Source: an uncultured Clostridia bacterium
GTDB lineage: Bacteria; Bacillota; Clostridia; Oscillospirales; Oscillospiraceae
Direction of reading: 5' to 3'
NCBI GenBank assembly: GCA_947383645.1
Contig: CANDEH010000123.1
Span: 1-6,221, forward strand
DNA: 6,221 nucleotides
Position 1 is the stretch's first letter. Every line of letters begins with the position of its first letter. Positions 1 through 5,619 of the stretch are shown here, piece by piece. The notes beneath the pieces were generated by a model. It was not told the origin of the DNA. It saw only the letters and a list, made by a program, of their open reading frames with translations, and made no database searches. Both the position numbers and the translations under genes were made by a program.

Positions 1-2
1 CC

Positions 3-505
3 CCCCTAAGAACCCCAGGTTACGGCGCTTCTTCGGTAGACTGGTGCGTAGGTTTGGTGCGCAGCTTCGGACGCGGCGGCGGTGGCTCTTGCTTAGCAGA
101 AGGTGTCTTGAGAGCGTACCCCCGTCTTTAGCCTTGCTATAAACATCCGCTACCGCTCTGCCTGCCTCGCTTCGACTTGCCTCCGGAACTTGATACGCAC
201 TTCGTTGGCCCAGTGCCGCAAAGGCCGCCGGGCCTGGTGGGGCGTAGCTAAGCCCGCACTTTCCACCGCACCTCTATAAAACTGCAAGTCATCAGTGCCC
301 ATCCCCGCAGCTACATTGACACTGTCGGCACCGCTCTTTCACACTCCCCCGTCTACCCGACAGGGTAGTCCGTAACGGACGGGGCCAGAACGCAAGTCCT
401 TCCGACACCCGGCGATGCCCTACCGCACCCCCGATAGAACCACCCGCGTCTCCCTCGCAGAAGGCTGTGCTGCCCACCGACCGTAAAAACCGGGGTTCTT
501 AGGGG
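3..505. repeat. ~500 bp element closed by an 18-bp terminal inverted repeat
   Basis: Bases 3-16 (CCCCTAAGAACCCC) are the exact reverse complement of 492-505, and after one bulged A at 17 the pairing continues with 18-21 against 488-491. The arms are about 470 bases apart. The interior also holds local inverted repeats: 353-358 with 363-368 (loop GACA), 368-373 with 375-380, 347-353 with 378-384, and 207-211 with 230-234. Such a layout fits either a non-autonomous mobile element with terminal inverted repeats or a large structured RNA whose ends pair. The sequence does not decide between these or give the transcribed strand. I see no hallmarks of a group II intron domain V, RNase P RNA or tmRNA. 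The pairing is seen directly; both interpretations are inference. Confidence 0.55.
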
Positions 506-551
506 TGGGACAGTCAGGGCCGCGCGCAGCGCGGACCGGACCACCCCTAAG
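498..551. repeat. Nested inverted repeat, competing with the 3-505 pairing
   Basis: CTTAGGGGTGG at 498-508 is perfectly complementary to CCACCCCTAAG at 541-551. Inside lies a GC hairpin, CCGCGC (520-525) with GCGCGG (529-534), loop GCA. The left arm is part of the same bases that pair with 3-16, so the two structures exclude each other. No T-tract follows on either strand, so an ordinary intrinsic terminator is not supported. Confidence 0.6.
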
Positions 552-561
552 CGCGCTTTTG

Positions 562-589
562 GTTACTTTTCCCGCGTGGGAAAAGTAAC
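562..589. repeat. 12-bp perfect stem-loop
   Basis: GTTACTTTTCCC (562-573) pairs perfectly with GGGAAAAGTAAC (578-589) around the loop GCGT. It is directly followed by a second palindrome, CGCCCC (591-596) with GGGGCG (599-604). Hairpins with a GTTACTTTT stem next to a CGCCCCGGG block resemble intergenic repeats I associate with many clostridial genomes, but that is recollection and needs a genome search. No run of T follows the stem. Confidence 0.6.
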
Positions 590-759
590 TCGCCCCGGGG
601 GGCGACCCCCCCTCCCCCCCGCGCCGGGCCGGCGCGACACTCCCCTGCCACCGCAGCAGCGGCGGACATCCCCCACATGTGAATCAGAAATAAAAAAACC
701 CGTTGGGCAGCAAGTGACACTCCCCCTCCCCCCAGCATAGGATGGGCAGAGGTGAGAGC

Positions 760-1092
760 ATGAGACTTCTACAGGACGGACTGGTGGCACTGCTGGCGGC
801 CATCGGCCTGGCCACGCTGCTGTGGCTGATTGTCAGCGTCGTGTTCCGCTTAAAAAAGGAGACCCTGCACCATGTCTCCGCCGTGGTCCCCGCCCGGGGG
901 GCCGCCAACGGCCTGGAGCACACGGTGCACACCCTGGAGCAGCTGCGCTGCGACCATGGGGGCTTCGGTGCAATCGTCATCGTGGACTGCGGCCTCAGCC
1001 CGGTGGGCCGGGAGGTGGCCGCCCTGCTGTCCCGGGAGGACCGGGATGTGGCCCTCTGTACCCGGGAGGACCTGTCGGACTTTTTCCAATAA
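760..1092 (+). CDS. Uncharacterised single-pass membrane-anchored protein
   Basis: Encodes 110 residues if translation starts at the ATG at 760. That start is preferred over the in-frame ATG at 742 because AGAGGTGA (748-755) sits at correct spacing before 760, while 742 has only a C-tract upstream. Residues about 8-29 form one hydrophobic helix (LVALLAAIGLATLLWLIVSVVF) followed by RLKK, a positive-inside anchor, so the rest is probably cytoplasmic. The soluble part has a strand-like segment GAIVIVDCGLSP (about 70-81), then a helix and a second strand-like segment DVALC (96-100), suggesting a small alpha/beta fold. I do not recognise catalytic residues or a family and assign no function. It ends 66 bp before recD2 on the same strand with no clear terminator between, so co-transcription is plausible. 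Moderately sure it is a real gene because of its start site and coherent domain architecture. Confidence 0.75.
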   Translation: MRLLQDGLVALLAAIGLATLLWLIVSVVFRLKKETLHHVSAVVPARGAANGLEHTVHTLEQLRCDHGGFGAIVIVDCGLSPVGREVAALLSREDRDVALCTREDLSDFFQ

Positions 1093-1144
1093 AGCAGAAT
1101 CCAATCCGGAATTTTAAACTACTTTACTACAAATTGTATTGAAA

Positions 1145-1151
1145 CAGAGGT
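1145..1151 (+). promoter_or_regulatory. Ribosome binding site of recD2
   Basis: CAGAGGT lies 7 bases before the ATG at 1159. It sits in a short AT-rich stretch (about 1108-1158) that separates the two GC-rich genes. That stretch could hold a weak promoter, but I see no good -35/-10 pair. Confidence 0.6.
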
Positions 1152-1158
1152 ACATAAG

Positions 1159-3378
1159 ATGAGTCAGCGGTACACCATAGACGGCACCATACTCAATCTC
1201 ATTTTCCAGAACGAGGAGAATGGGTATACCGTGCTGCGGCTTGTCACGACGGACGGAGAGGTGGTGACAGTGGTGGGCTGCATCCCCTGCGCCGCGCCGG
1301 GGGAGAATTTGATCTGCACCGGCAGCTGGATGGTTCACCCGCAGCACGGGGAGCAGTTCAAGGCGGAGGAGGTGGAGCGCCACCTGCCCACCGGGGAGAC
1401 GGAGATCCTCTCCTACCTGTCCTCCGGGGCGGTGAAGGGGGTGGGTCCCGCCACCGCCCAGCGCATTGTGGACCGCTTCGGCGCCGACGCCCTCCGGATT
1501 TTAGAGGAGGAGCCGGAGCGGATTGGGGAAATCCGGGGCATCACCGCCCGGAAGGCCGGAGAGATCGCCGAGGCCTTCCGCTACCAGACAGGGATGCGGC
1601 GGCTGCTGGAGTTCCTCTCCCATCACGACCTGCCGCTGCCTCTGGCCATGCGCCTCTACCGGCGCTACGGACTGGACGCCATGGAGGCGGTGAGCGCCAA
1701 TCCCTACCTGCTGGTGGACGAGAGCTATGGGGTGGACTTCCGGCAGATGGATGAGATTGCCCTGGGGATGGGCTTCGAGGGGGACAGCGGCCGCCGCCTG
1801 GAGGCCGCCGTCCTCTACGAGCTGAGCTACAACGCGGGGAACGGCCACGTGTTCCTCCCCAGGGACAAGCTCCTTGCCGCCACCTGCGCCCTGCTCCGCG
1901 TGGAGGGGGCGGAGGAGGCGGATCTCATTGAGAAGGCGCTGGATAGCCTCATCGCGCGCCGCGCGGTGGTCAGCGGCGCCGTTGGAAAGGTGGAGGCCTG
2001 CTACCTCTGGCGCCTGTGGGAGGCGGAGACCTATGTGGCCCAACGTCTGAAGGCCATGCTGTCCTTTCCCGCGGACCGGGGGAGGAACGTGGAGGCCCTC
2101 ATCAGCCGGATCGAAAAAGAGCAGGGGGTGACTTACGCCGCCGGCCAGCGCCGGGCGGTGGCCCTCTCCGCCGCGGAGGGGGTGCTCCTCCTCACCGGCG
2201 GACCCGGCACCGGAAAGACGACCTCCGTCCGCGGCATCGTGGCCCTCTTCGACTCCCTGGGGCTGGATATGGCCCTGATGGCCCCCACGGGCCGGGCGGC
2301 CAAGCGGATGAGCGAGCTCACCGGTCGGGAGGCCCAGACCATCCACCGCACCCTGGGCATGAGCTTTGACGAGCAGACCGGCGAGGCCAGCTTCTCGAAG
2401 AATGAGAAGGAGCCGCTGGAGGCGGACGCGGTGGTCGTGGACGAGATGAGTATGGTGGACCTGCCGCTGATGCGGGCTCTGCTGGCGGCGCTGAAACCCG
2501 GCTGCCGCCTGGTGATGGTGGGGGACCCGGATCAGCTGCCCTCGGTGGGGCCGGGGAATGTGTTTTCCGATCTGATCCGCAGCGGAGCCATTGAGACAGT
2601 GGCCCTGACGGAGATCTTCCGGCAGGCCCGGCAGAGCGCCATTGTCCGCAACGCCCACGCCGTCAATCTGGGGACGCCGCCCTGTCTGGACAGCAATCAG
2701 GGGGACTTCTTCTTTCTCTGCCGCCGGACGCCGGACCGGATTGTGGACACGGTGGTGGGTCTGTGCCAGACCCGTCTGCCCGACAACATGGGTGTGCCCC
2801 AGAGCCAGATCCAGGTCCTCTGTCCCACCCGCCGGGGCCCCTGGGGCACCGAGGCGCTGAACCGGGCGCTTCAGGCGGCGCTGAACCCCCCGTCCCCGGA
2901 GAAGCGGGAGAAGGCCTGGGGGGATCTGGTCTTTCGCGTGGGGGACCGGGTGATGCAGACGCGGAACGACTACGACGTCCTGTGGGATCGGCCAGATGGC
3001 AACGTGGGCACGGGTATCTTCAATGGAGACGTGGGGCAGGTGGTGGATATCGACCCCTCCGGGGAGCTGGTGACGCTGTGCTTTGACGAGCGGACGGCGG
3101 TGTACACGGCGGACATGCTGGGGGAGCTGGATATGGCCTATGCCATGACTGTTCACAAGGCCCAGGGCAGCGAGTACCAGGCGGTGATCCTGGCGGCGGC
3201 CCACTGCGCCTCCTCCCTGATGGTCCGGGGCGTTCTGTACACGGCCATTACCCGGGCCCGGGAACTGCTGGTGGTGGTAGGCGACGACGCGGCCCTCCTG
3301 GCCATGGCGGCCAACGACAAACAGCAGCGCCGCTACAGCGGCCTCCGGCGGAGGCTGAAGCAGGCGGCGCGTGAATAG
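1159..3378 (+). CDS. recD2: ATP-dependent DNA helicase RecD2 (RecD/TraA family, SF1B)
   Basis: 739 residues, close to the known RecD2 proteins of Gram-positives and Deinococcus (roughly 700-800). RecD2 is a stand-alone 5'-3' DNA helicase of superfamily 1B, found where there is no RecBCD partner and linked to DNA repair and fork maintenance. Order of parts: an N-terminal OB-like beta domain (about 1-75); a helix-hairpin-helix region with GVGPATAQRI (94-103) and IRGIT (about 128-132); then the two RecA-like lobes. Motifs seen: Walker A GGPGTGKTT (347-355, Lys353), motif Ia APTGRAAKRM (375-384), TIHRTLG (394-400), Walker B VVVDEMSMVD with Asp428-Glu429, motif III GDPDQLPSVG (455-464) with Gln459, motif IV around LTEIFRQAR (483-491), motif V MTVHKAQGSEY (663-673), motif VI YTAITRAR (694-701) with Arg699. 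All catalytic residues are present and the frame is unbroken, so the helicase should be active. It acts in the cytoplasm on DNA with a 5' single-stranded tail. Confidence 0.97.
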   Translation: MSQRYTIDGTILNLIFQNEENGYTVLRLVTTDGEVVTVVGCIPCAAPGENLICTGSWMVHPQHGEQFKAEEVERHLPTGETEILSYLSSGAVKGVGPATAQRIVDRFGADALRILEEEPERIGEIRGITARKAGEIAEAFRYQTGMRRLLEFLSHHDLPLPLAMRLYRRYGLDAMEAVSANPYLLVDESYGVDFRQMDEIALGMGFEGDSGRRLEAAVLYELSYNAGNGHVFLPRDKLLAATCALLRVEGAEEADLIEKALDSLIARRAVVSGAVGKVEACYLWRLWEAETYVAQRLKAMLSFPADRGRNVEALISRIEKEQGVTYAAGQRRAVALSAAEGVLLLTGGPGTGKTTSVRGIVALFDSLGLDMALMAPTGRAAKRMSELTGREAQTIHRTLGMSFDEQTGEASFSKNEKEPLEADAVVVDEMSMVDLPLMRALLAALKPGCRLVMVGDPDQLPSVGPGNVFSDLIRSGAIETVALTEIFRQARQSAIVRNAHAVNLGTPPCLDSNQGDFFFLCRRTPDRIVDTVVGLCQTRLPDNMGVPQSQIQVLCPTRRGPWGTEALNRALQAALNPPSPEKREKAWGDLVFRVGDRVMQTRNDYDVLWDRPDGNVGTGIFNGDVGQVVDIDPSGELVTLCFDERTAVYTADMLGELDMAYAMTVHKAQGSEYQAVILAAAHCASSLMVRGVLYTAITRARELLVVVGDDAALLAMAANDKQQRRYSGLRRRLKQAARE

Positions 3379-3384
3379 AAGATT

Positions 3385-3411
3385 GCCGCTGTGCCTGAAC
3401 CGCGCAGCGGC
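3385..3411 (+). repeat. Hairpin just after the recD2 stop codon
   Basis: GCCGCTGTGC (3385-3394) pairs with GCGCAGCGGC (3402-3411), 10 bp with one G-U, around a 7-base loop. It starts 6 bases after the recD2 stop. No T-run follows (the next bases are GAGGAG), so it is not a typical intrinsic terminator. It could protect the 3' end of the mRNA or be part of the repeat block that follows. Confidence 0.45.
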
Positions 3412-3473
3412 GAGGAGATGCCCTTGGGGTACGGCGGGCGATTTGGCGCGAAAGAAACAGCTCCGAAAACTGT

Positions 3474-3665
3474 GTTGTCGGGACTACCGGACTTCACCCA
3501 CAGGTGAAGTCCGTCGCTGCGGCGGATTGATCTAACGTGAAAGGAACCCCTCTTGGGTAGTCCCGGCAACACGGTTGCCGGGACTACCGGACTTCACCCA
3601 TAGGTGAAGTCCGTCGCTGCGGCGGGCTGATCTAACGCGAAAGGAACCCCTCTTGGGTTCCTTTC
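3474..3665. repeat. Two-copy 100-bp-period repeat made of stem-loops
   Basis: Bases 3474-3557 and 3574-3657 are the same 84-base unit at an offset of exactly 100 bases, with five differences (3478, 3501, 3526, 3527, 3538 against +100), about 94% identity. Each unit carries a hairpin GGACTTCACC/GGTGAAGTCC (3489-3498 with 3503-3512, and 3589-3598 with 3603-3612), loops CACA and CATA. Four of the five differences lie outside this stem and the fifth lies in its loop. Copy one is closed by GGTAGTCCCGGCAAC (3556-3570), complementary both to its own start (3474-3488, one G-U pair) and to the start of copy two (3574-3588, 15 bp perfect). Copy two instead ends in GAAAGGAACCC/GGGTTCCTTTC (3639-3649 with 3655-3665). 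Too few copies and too structured for a CRISPR array. Confidence 0.75.
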
Positions 3666-3716
3666 ACACTATCCTCCTTACCGCCATCGTACTCTGCCGG
3701 CTTTTTCGACAGATTG

Positions 3717-3748
3717 ACACCGGGGGCTGCCATTGCAGCCCCCGGTGT
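3717..3748. terminator. Perfect 14-bp hairpin, candidate bidirectional terminator
   Basis: ACACCGGGGGCTGC (3717-3730) is perfectly complementary to GCAGCCCCCGGTGT (3735-3748) with a CATT loop. It sits between the convergent recD2 and azlCD operons, where one hairpin could stop transcription from both sides. The U-tract is poor on both strands (TTATTG after it on plus, CAATCTG on minus), so efficient factor-independent termination is uncertain. Confidence 0.5.
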
Positions 3749-3875
3749 TATTGACAGTCTGACTATCCGCACAGCGGATGGCGTCAGCTAAAACGCTCTC
3801 TCAGCCGCCAAGCGTGGGGACGGCAGCGGGCGCGGTGCAGACAGCTGCGGGTTCTCCCGTTAAAGCCGGCAGATT

Positions 3876-4184
3876 TCAAGCGATTATCAGTTCTACAACG
3901 AACACCACCGCGCAGATTGATACCGCCACATAAAGCAGGCTCTTTCCCCGCCAGGCCAGGATAATTCCCGCAGCCAGGGCCGCCAGGCCCGACCACACCG
4001 TCTGTGTGGCCTCCACAATGGCCGGGAAGGTCATCACTGCCAGGGTGGCGTAGGGCACATAGTAGAGAAAGGAGCGGATGGTCCGGTTGGTGATCTCCCG
4101 CCGGATCAGCACCAGCGGCGTGGCCCGGACCAGGTAGGATACCCCCGCCGCCACCAGAATATACAGCCAGATATTACCGCGCAT
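3876..4184 (-). CDS. azlD: AzlD family branched-chain amino acid exporter small subunit
   Basis: 102 residues from the ATG at 4184, a normal AzlD length. An upstream in-frame ATG at 4217 would add an arginine-rich tail (MRFRWGRRRRA) lying inside azlC. The start at 4184 is preferred because GGAGGAGAAG lies just before it and the protein then begins MRGNIWLYILV as is usual for the family. Four hydrophobic segments are visible, at about 4-19, 41-57, 62-77 and 82-101, with the conserved VRATPL (19-24) after the first. AzlD is the small membrane partner of AzlC; together they form a transporter known for exporting branched-chain amino acids and toxic analogues such as 4-azaleucine. Its start overlaps the azlC stop by 11 bp, so the two are translationally coupled. 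The actual substrate here is inferred from the family, not shown by the sequence. Confidence 0.93.
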   Translation of the reverse strand: MRGNIWLYILVAAGVSYLVRATPLVLIRREITNRTIRSFLYYVPYATLAVMTFPAIVEATQTVWSGLAALAAGIILAWRGKSLLYVAVSICAVVFVVELIIA

Positions 4185-4893
4185 CGCTCTTCTCCTCCTC
4201 CCCCACCGGAAACGCAACGGCCGCTGTCAGGGCGATGACCACGGTGAGAACAATGGTCTTGACGCCGGCGGAGATCCCCCGCAGCAGAGGCAGGTAGGCC
4301 GCAGCGCCGCTGAGGAGGAAGCTCACCGCCACCACCCCGGCGATCACCCGGCTCTTCCGGGCCGGCGGAATAATGATGGCAAGAAACATGCCGTACAGCC
4401 CCACGCTCAGCGCGCTCACCACCCGCAGGGGCAGGATGTTCCCCATCATCACCCCCAGAAAGGTGCCCAGGGCCCACCCGGGCATGGCCACGGACATCGC
4501 GCCGTAGGTGTAAAAGGGGTTTAAGTATCCCGGCTGGGCCACGGAGATGCCAAAGATCTCGTCGGTGACGTCGTAGGCCACAATCATGCGCGGCAGCAGC
4601 GGGGAGTCCGGGGGAAACTTCTGGCTGAGGGCGCAGGACATGAGAAGATAGCGGGCGTTCGCCACCAGCGTCATCACCGCCACCTCCAGATACCCCGCTC
4701 CGGCCCCCACCAGGGTAAAGACGGCGGACTGGCCCGCGGAGGCGTTGCAGGTGAAGCTGCACACCATGGCCTGAAAGGCGGAGAACCCGGCGTTCCTGGC
4801 GACAATGCCCAGGGTAAAGGCGACGGCGAAGTAGCCCAGGGCGATGGGCACGCCGTCGGCCAGTCCCTCCCTGTATTTTTCTCTGTTTGACAT
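4174..4893 (-). CDS. azlC: AzlC family branched-chain amino acid exporter large subunit
   Basis: 239 residues from the ATG at 4893, matching the usual AzlC length of about 230-250. The open frame extends to 5184, but the extra 97 residues are not hydrophobic, look like noncoding translation and run through the promoter, whereas GGAGAAG sits a few bases before 4893. Family signs: DGVPIALGYFAVAFTLG (13-29) at the N-terminus, a second helix with CNASAGQSAVF (49-59), the conserved VANARYLLMS (77-86), YDVTDEIF (107-114), then several more membrane segments to a charged tail (GEEEKSDAR). It is an integral membrane protein and the larger half of the AzlCD exporter. The gene is the first of a two-gene operon, driven by the strong promoter at 4946-4973. 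No riboswitch or attenuator is seen in its short leader (about 45 bases). Confidence 0.95.
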   Translation of the reverse strand: MSNREKYREGLADGVPIALGYFAVAFTLGIVARNAGFSAFQAMVCSFTCNASAGQSAVFTLVGAGAGYLEVAVMTLVANARYLLMSCALSQKFPPDSPLLPRMIVAYDVTDEIFGISVAQPGYLNPFYTYGAMSVAMPGWALGTFLGVMMGNILPLRVVSALSVGLYGMFLAIIIPPARKSRVIAGVVAVSFLLSGAAAYLPLLRGISAGVKTIVLTVVIALTAAVAFPVGEEEKSDAR

Positions 4894-4945
4894 ACTCTTC
4901 TCCGGCAGGCAGAGGCTGCCTCCGCAGCCCCGTATTTCTGTGACC

Positions 4946-4973
4946 ATTATAGCCGCTTCCGGCAAAATTGCAA
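4946..4973 (-). promoter_or_regulatory. Sigma-A-type promoter of azlCD
   Basis: Reading the minus strand, TTGCAA (4973-4968) and a consensus TATAAT (4951-4946) are separated by 16 bases. The expected transcription start is near 4939, giving a leader of about 45 bases to the azlC ATG at 4893. It also supports rejecting the longer azlC start, which lies upstream of this promoter. Confidence 0.75.
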
Positions 4974-5151
4974 GGGGAATTGCTCCAATCCCCGGGAACG
5001 CCCGTGTTTTGACAGGCCCCCGCCCCGGCGCCGCCGCTGGAGATTTAAGGCGCTGGTCCGAAGCAGGCAAACAGAAGGCCGGGGGTAGGCTCCGGGAGCG
5101 GCCCTCCCATATAGTCTGCCGATTTTCAGACACGGTCAATCTTATAAAGTC

Positions 5152-5181
5152 TTGCAAACTCGCCCCTCCCCGTAGTATAAT
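5152..5181 (+). promoter_or_regulatory. Sigma-A-type promoter of cdd
   Basis: TTGCAA (5152-5157) and TATAAT (5176-5181) are separated by 18 bases, with TAG before the -10 box. The expected start is near 5188, leaving about 26 bases to the cdd ATG. It diverges from the azlCD promoter, with about 180 bases between the two -35 boxes; that spacer shows no clear operator palindrome. Confidence 0.75.
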
Positions 5182-5213
5182 CATCTCAACGTACAGCGAG
5201 AGAGGTGGAAATC

Positions 5214-5606
5214 ATGACGACTGAAGAGCTCTGCGCCGCCGCCCGGCGGATGCTGCCCATGGCCTACGCGCCCTACTCCCACTTCCCTGTGGGGGCCGCC
5301 CTGGAGTGTGCGGACGGCACCGTCTTTACCGGCTGCAACATCGAAAACGCCGCCTACGGTCCCTCCAACTGCGCCGAGCGCACGGCGGTGTTCAAGGCCG
5401 TCAGCGAGGGATACCGCTCCTTCCGGCGCATCGCCATTGCCGCGGACACGGAGCAGTTCTGCGCCCCCTGCGGCGTCTGCCGCCAGGTGCTCCACGAGTT
5501 TGCCCCGGATCTGGAGATCATTCTGGTCAACAATAGGGGCGATACCGTGACCCTGTCCCTGCCGGAGCTGCTGCCCCACAGCTTTGGCAGCGGCAATTTG
5601 AAGTGA
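5214..5606 (+). CDS. cdd: Cytidine deaminase
   Basis: 130 residues, the length of the small homotetrameric class of cytidine deaminase. It hydrolyses cytidine and deoxycytidine to uridine and deoxyuridine plus ammonia, in pyrimidine salvage in the cytoplasm. Motifs seen: YSHFPVGAAL (21-30), substrate-binding GCNIENAAYG (40-49) with Asn42 and Glu44, the zinc/catalytic site NCAERTA with Cys53 and Glu55 (proton shuttle), and PCGVCRQ with Cys86 and Cys89 as the other zinc ligands. All are intact. The ATG at 5214 is chosen because AGAGAGGTGG (5199-5208) is at proper spacing before it; the in-frame GTG at 5205 overlaps that site. The C-terminus (LLPHSFGSGNL) also matches the family, where it closes the active site. 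It is followed after 13 bp by the YcxB-like gene, so the pair is probably one transcript. Confidence 0.97.
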   Translation: MTTEELCAAARRMLPMAYAPYSHFPVGAALECADGTVFTGCNIENAAYGPSNCAERTAVFKAVSEGYRSFRRIAIAADTEQFCAPCGVCRQVLHEFAPDLEIILVNNRGDTVTLSLPELLPHSFGSGNLK

Positions 5607-5619
5607 GGAGGCGCGCTCT

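Larger units (their letters stand above)
1..740. other. Gene-free, repeat- and hairpin-rich region
   Basis: No reading frame in this 740-base stretch has a credible combination of start, Shine-Dalgarno site and protein-like composition; the longest frames are 61 to 98 residues, overlap each other and contradict one another. The stretch does hold a ~500 bp block closed by an inverted repeat (3-505), an 11-bp inverted repeat around a GC hairpin (498-551), a 12-bp-stem hairpin (562-589), a GC palindrome (591-604) and two long pyrimidine tracts (606-620 and 721-733). The 10-mer GACACTCCCC occurs twice, at 636-645 and 716-725. The plus strand is markedly C-rich. This is unlike the coding DNA that follows and suggests an assembly of repeat elements or a structured RNA locus. 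The DNA left of position 1 is not visible, so the left boundary is unknown. Confidence 0.7.
3379..3875. other. Gene-free intergenic region between convergent recD2 and azlD
   Basis: This ~500-base gap lies between two convergent genes. It contains the post-recD2 hairpin, a duplicated stem-loop repeat (3474-3665), a perfect hairpin (3717-3748) and a weaker nested stem (CTGAC 3759-3763 with GTCAG 3783-3787, ATCCGC 3765-3770 with GCGGAT 3774-3779). Frames crossing it are short, have no proper ribosome binding site and simply read through the repeats. I see no gene or tRNA in it. Confidence 0.7.

Noticed and set aside
1..505. Known large RNAs: group II intron, RNase P RNA, tmRNA
   Set aside because: I could not find the domain V hairpin and GUGYG start of a group II intron, the conserved RNase P core, or the tRNA-like ends of tmRNA. 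GGUGGAAAGUGCGGGCUU (minus, near 270) only loosely resembles the RNase P core.
690..708. Minus-strand intrinsic terminator (CCCAACGGG followed by T7)
   Set aside because: The stem is only 3 bp (CCC/GGG), too weak to call, although the T-run is real and would fit a minus-strand transcript ending here.
563..790. 75-residue minus-strand frame and overlapping frames in 547-980
   Set aside because: These frames translate the C/G tracts and hairpins and run into the antisense of the 760-1092 gene. Their peptides are Gly/Arg/Pro-rich, with no ribosome binding site or domain.
1501..3204. 567-residue open frame on the minus strand
   Set aside because: It lies wholly antisense to recD2, is rich in His/Arg/Gly/Pro as expected from the complement of GC-biased codons, and has no ribosome binding site or recognisable domain. 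It is a high-GC shadow.
3418..3507. 29-residue plus-strand frame starting MPLGYGGRFGAKETAPK
   Set aside because: GAGGAG directly abuts the ATG with no spacing, the frame runs into the repeat hairpin, and its end is set by the repeat. It may recur wherever the repeat occurs, but there is no evidence of translation.
3474..3657. CRISPR-like direct repeats
   Set aside because: Only two copies of an 84-base unit exist, with a 16-base interval that is itself part of a palindrome. There is no spacer set and no cas gene.
4894..5184. 97-residue N-terminal extension of azlC
   Set aside because: The extension crosses the azlC promoter (4946-4973), is not family-like, and the ATG at 4893 has a good Shine-Dalgarno and family start.
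5205..5213. GTG start three codons before the chosen cdd start
   Set aside because: The GTG overlaps the Shine-Dalgarno AGAGGTGG that serves the ATG at 5214, and the family N-terminus fits the ATG.
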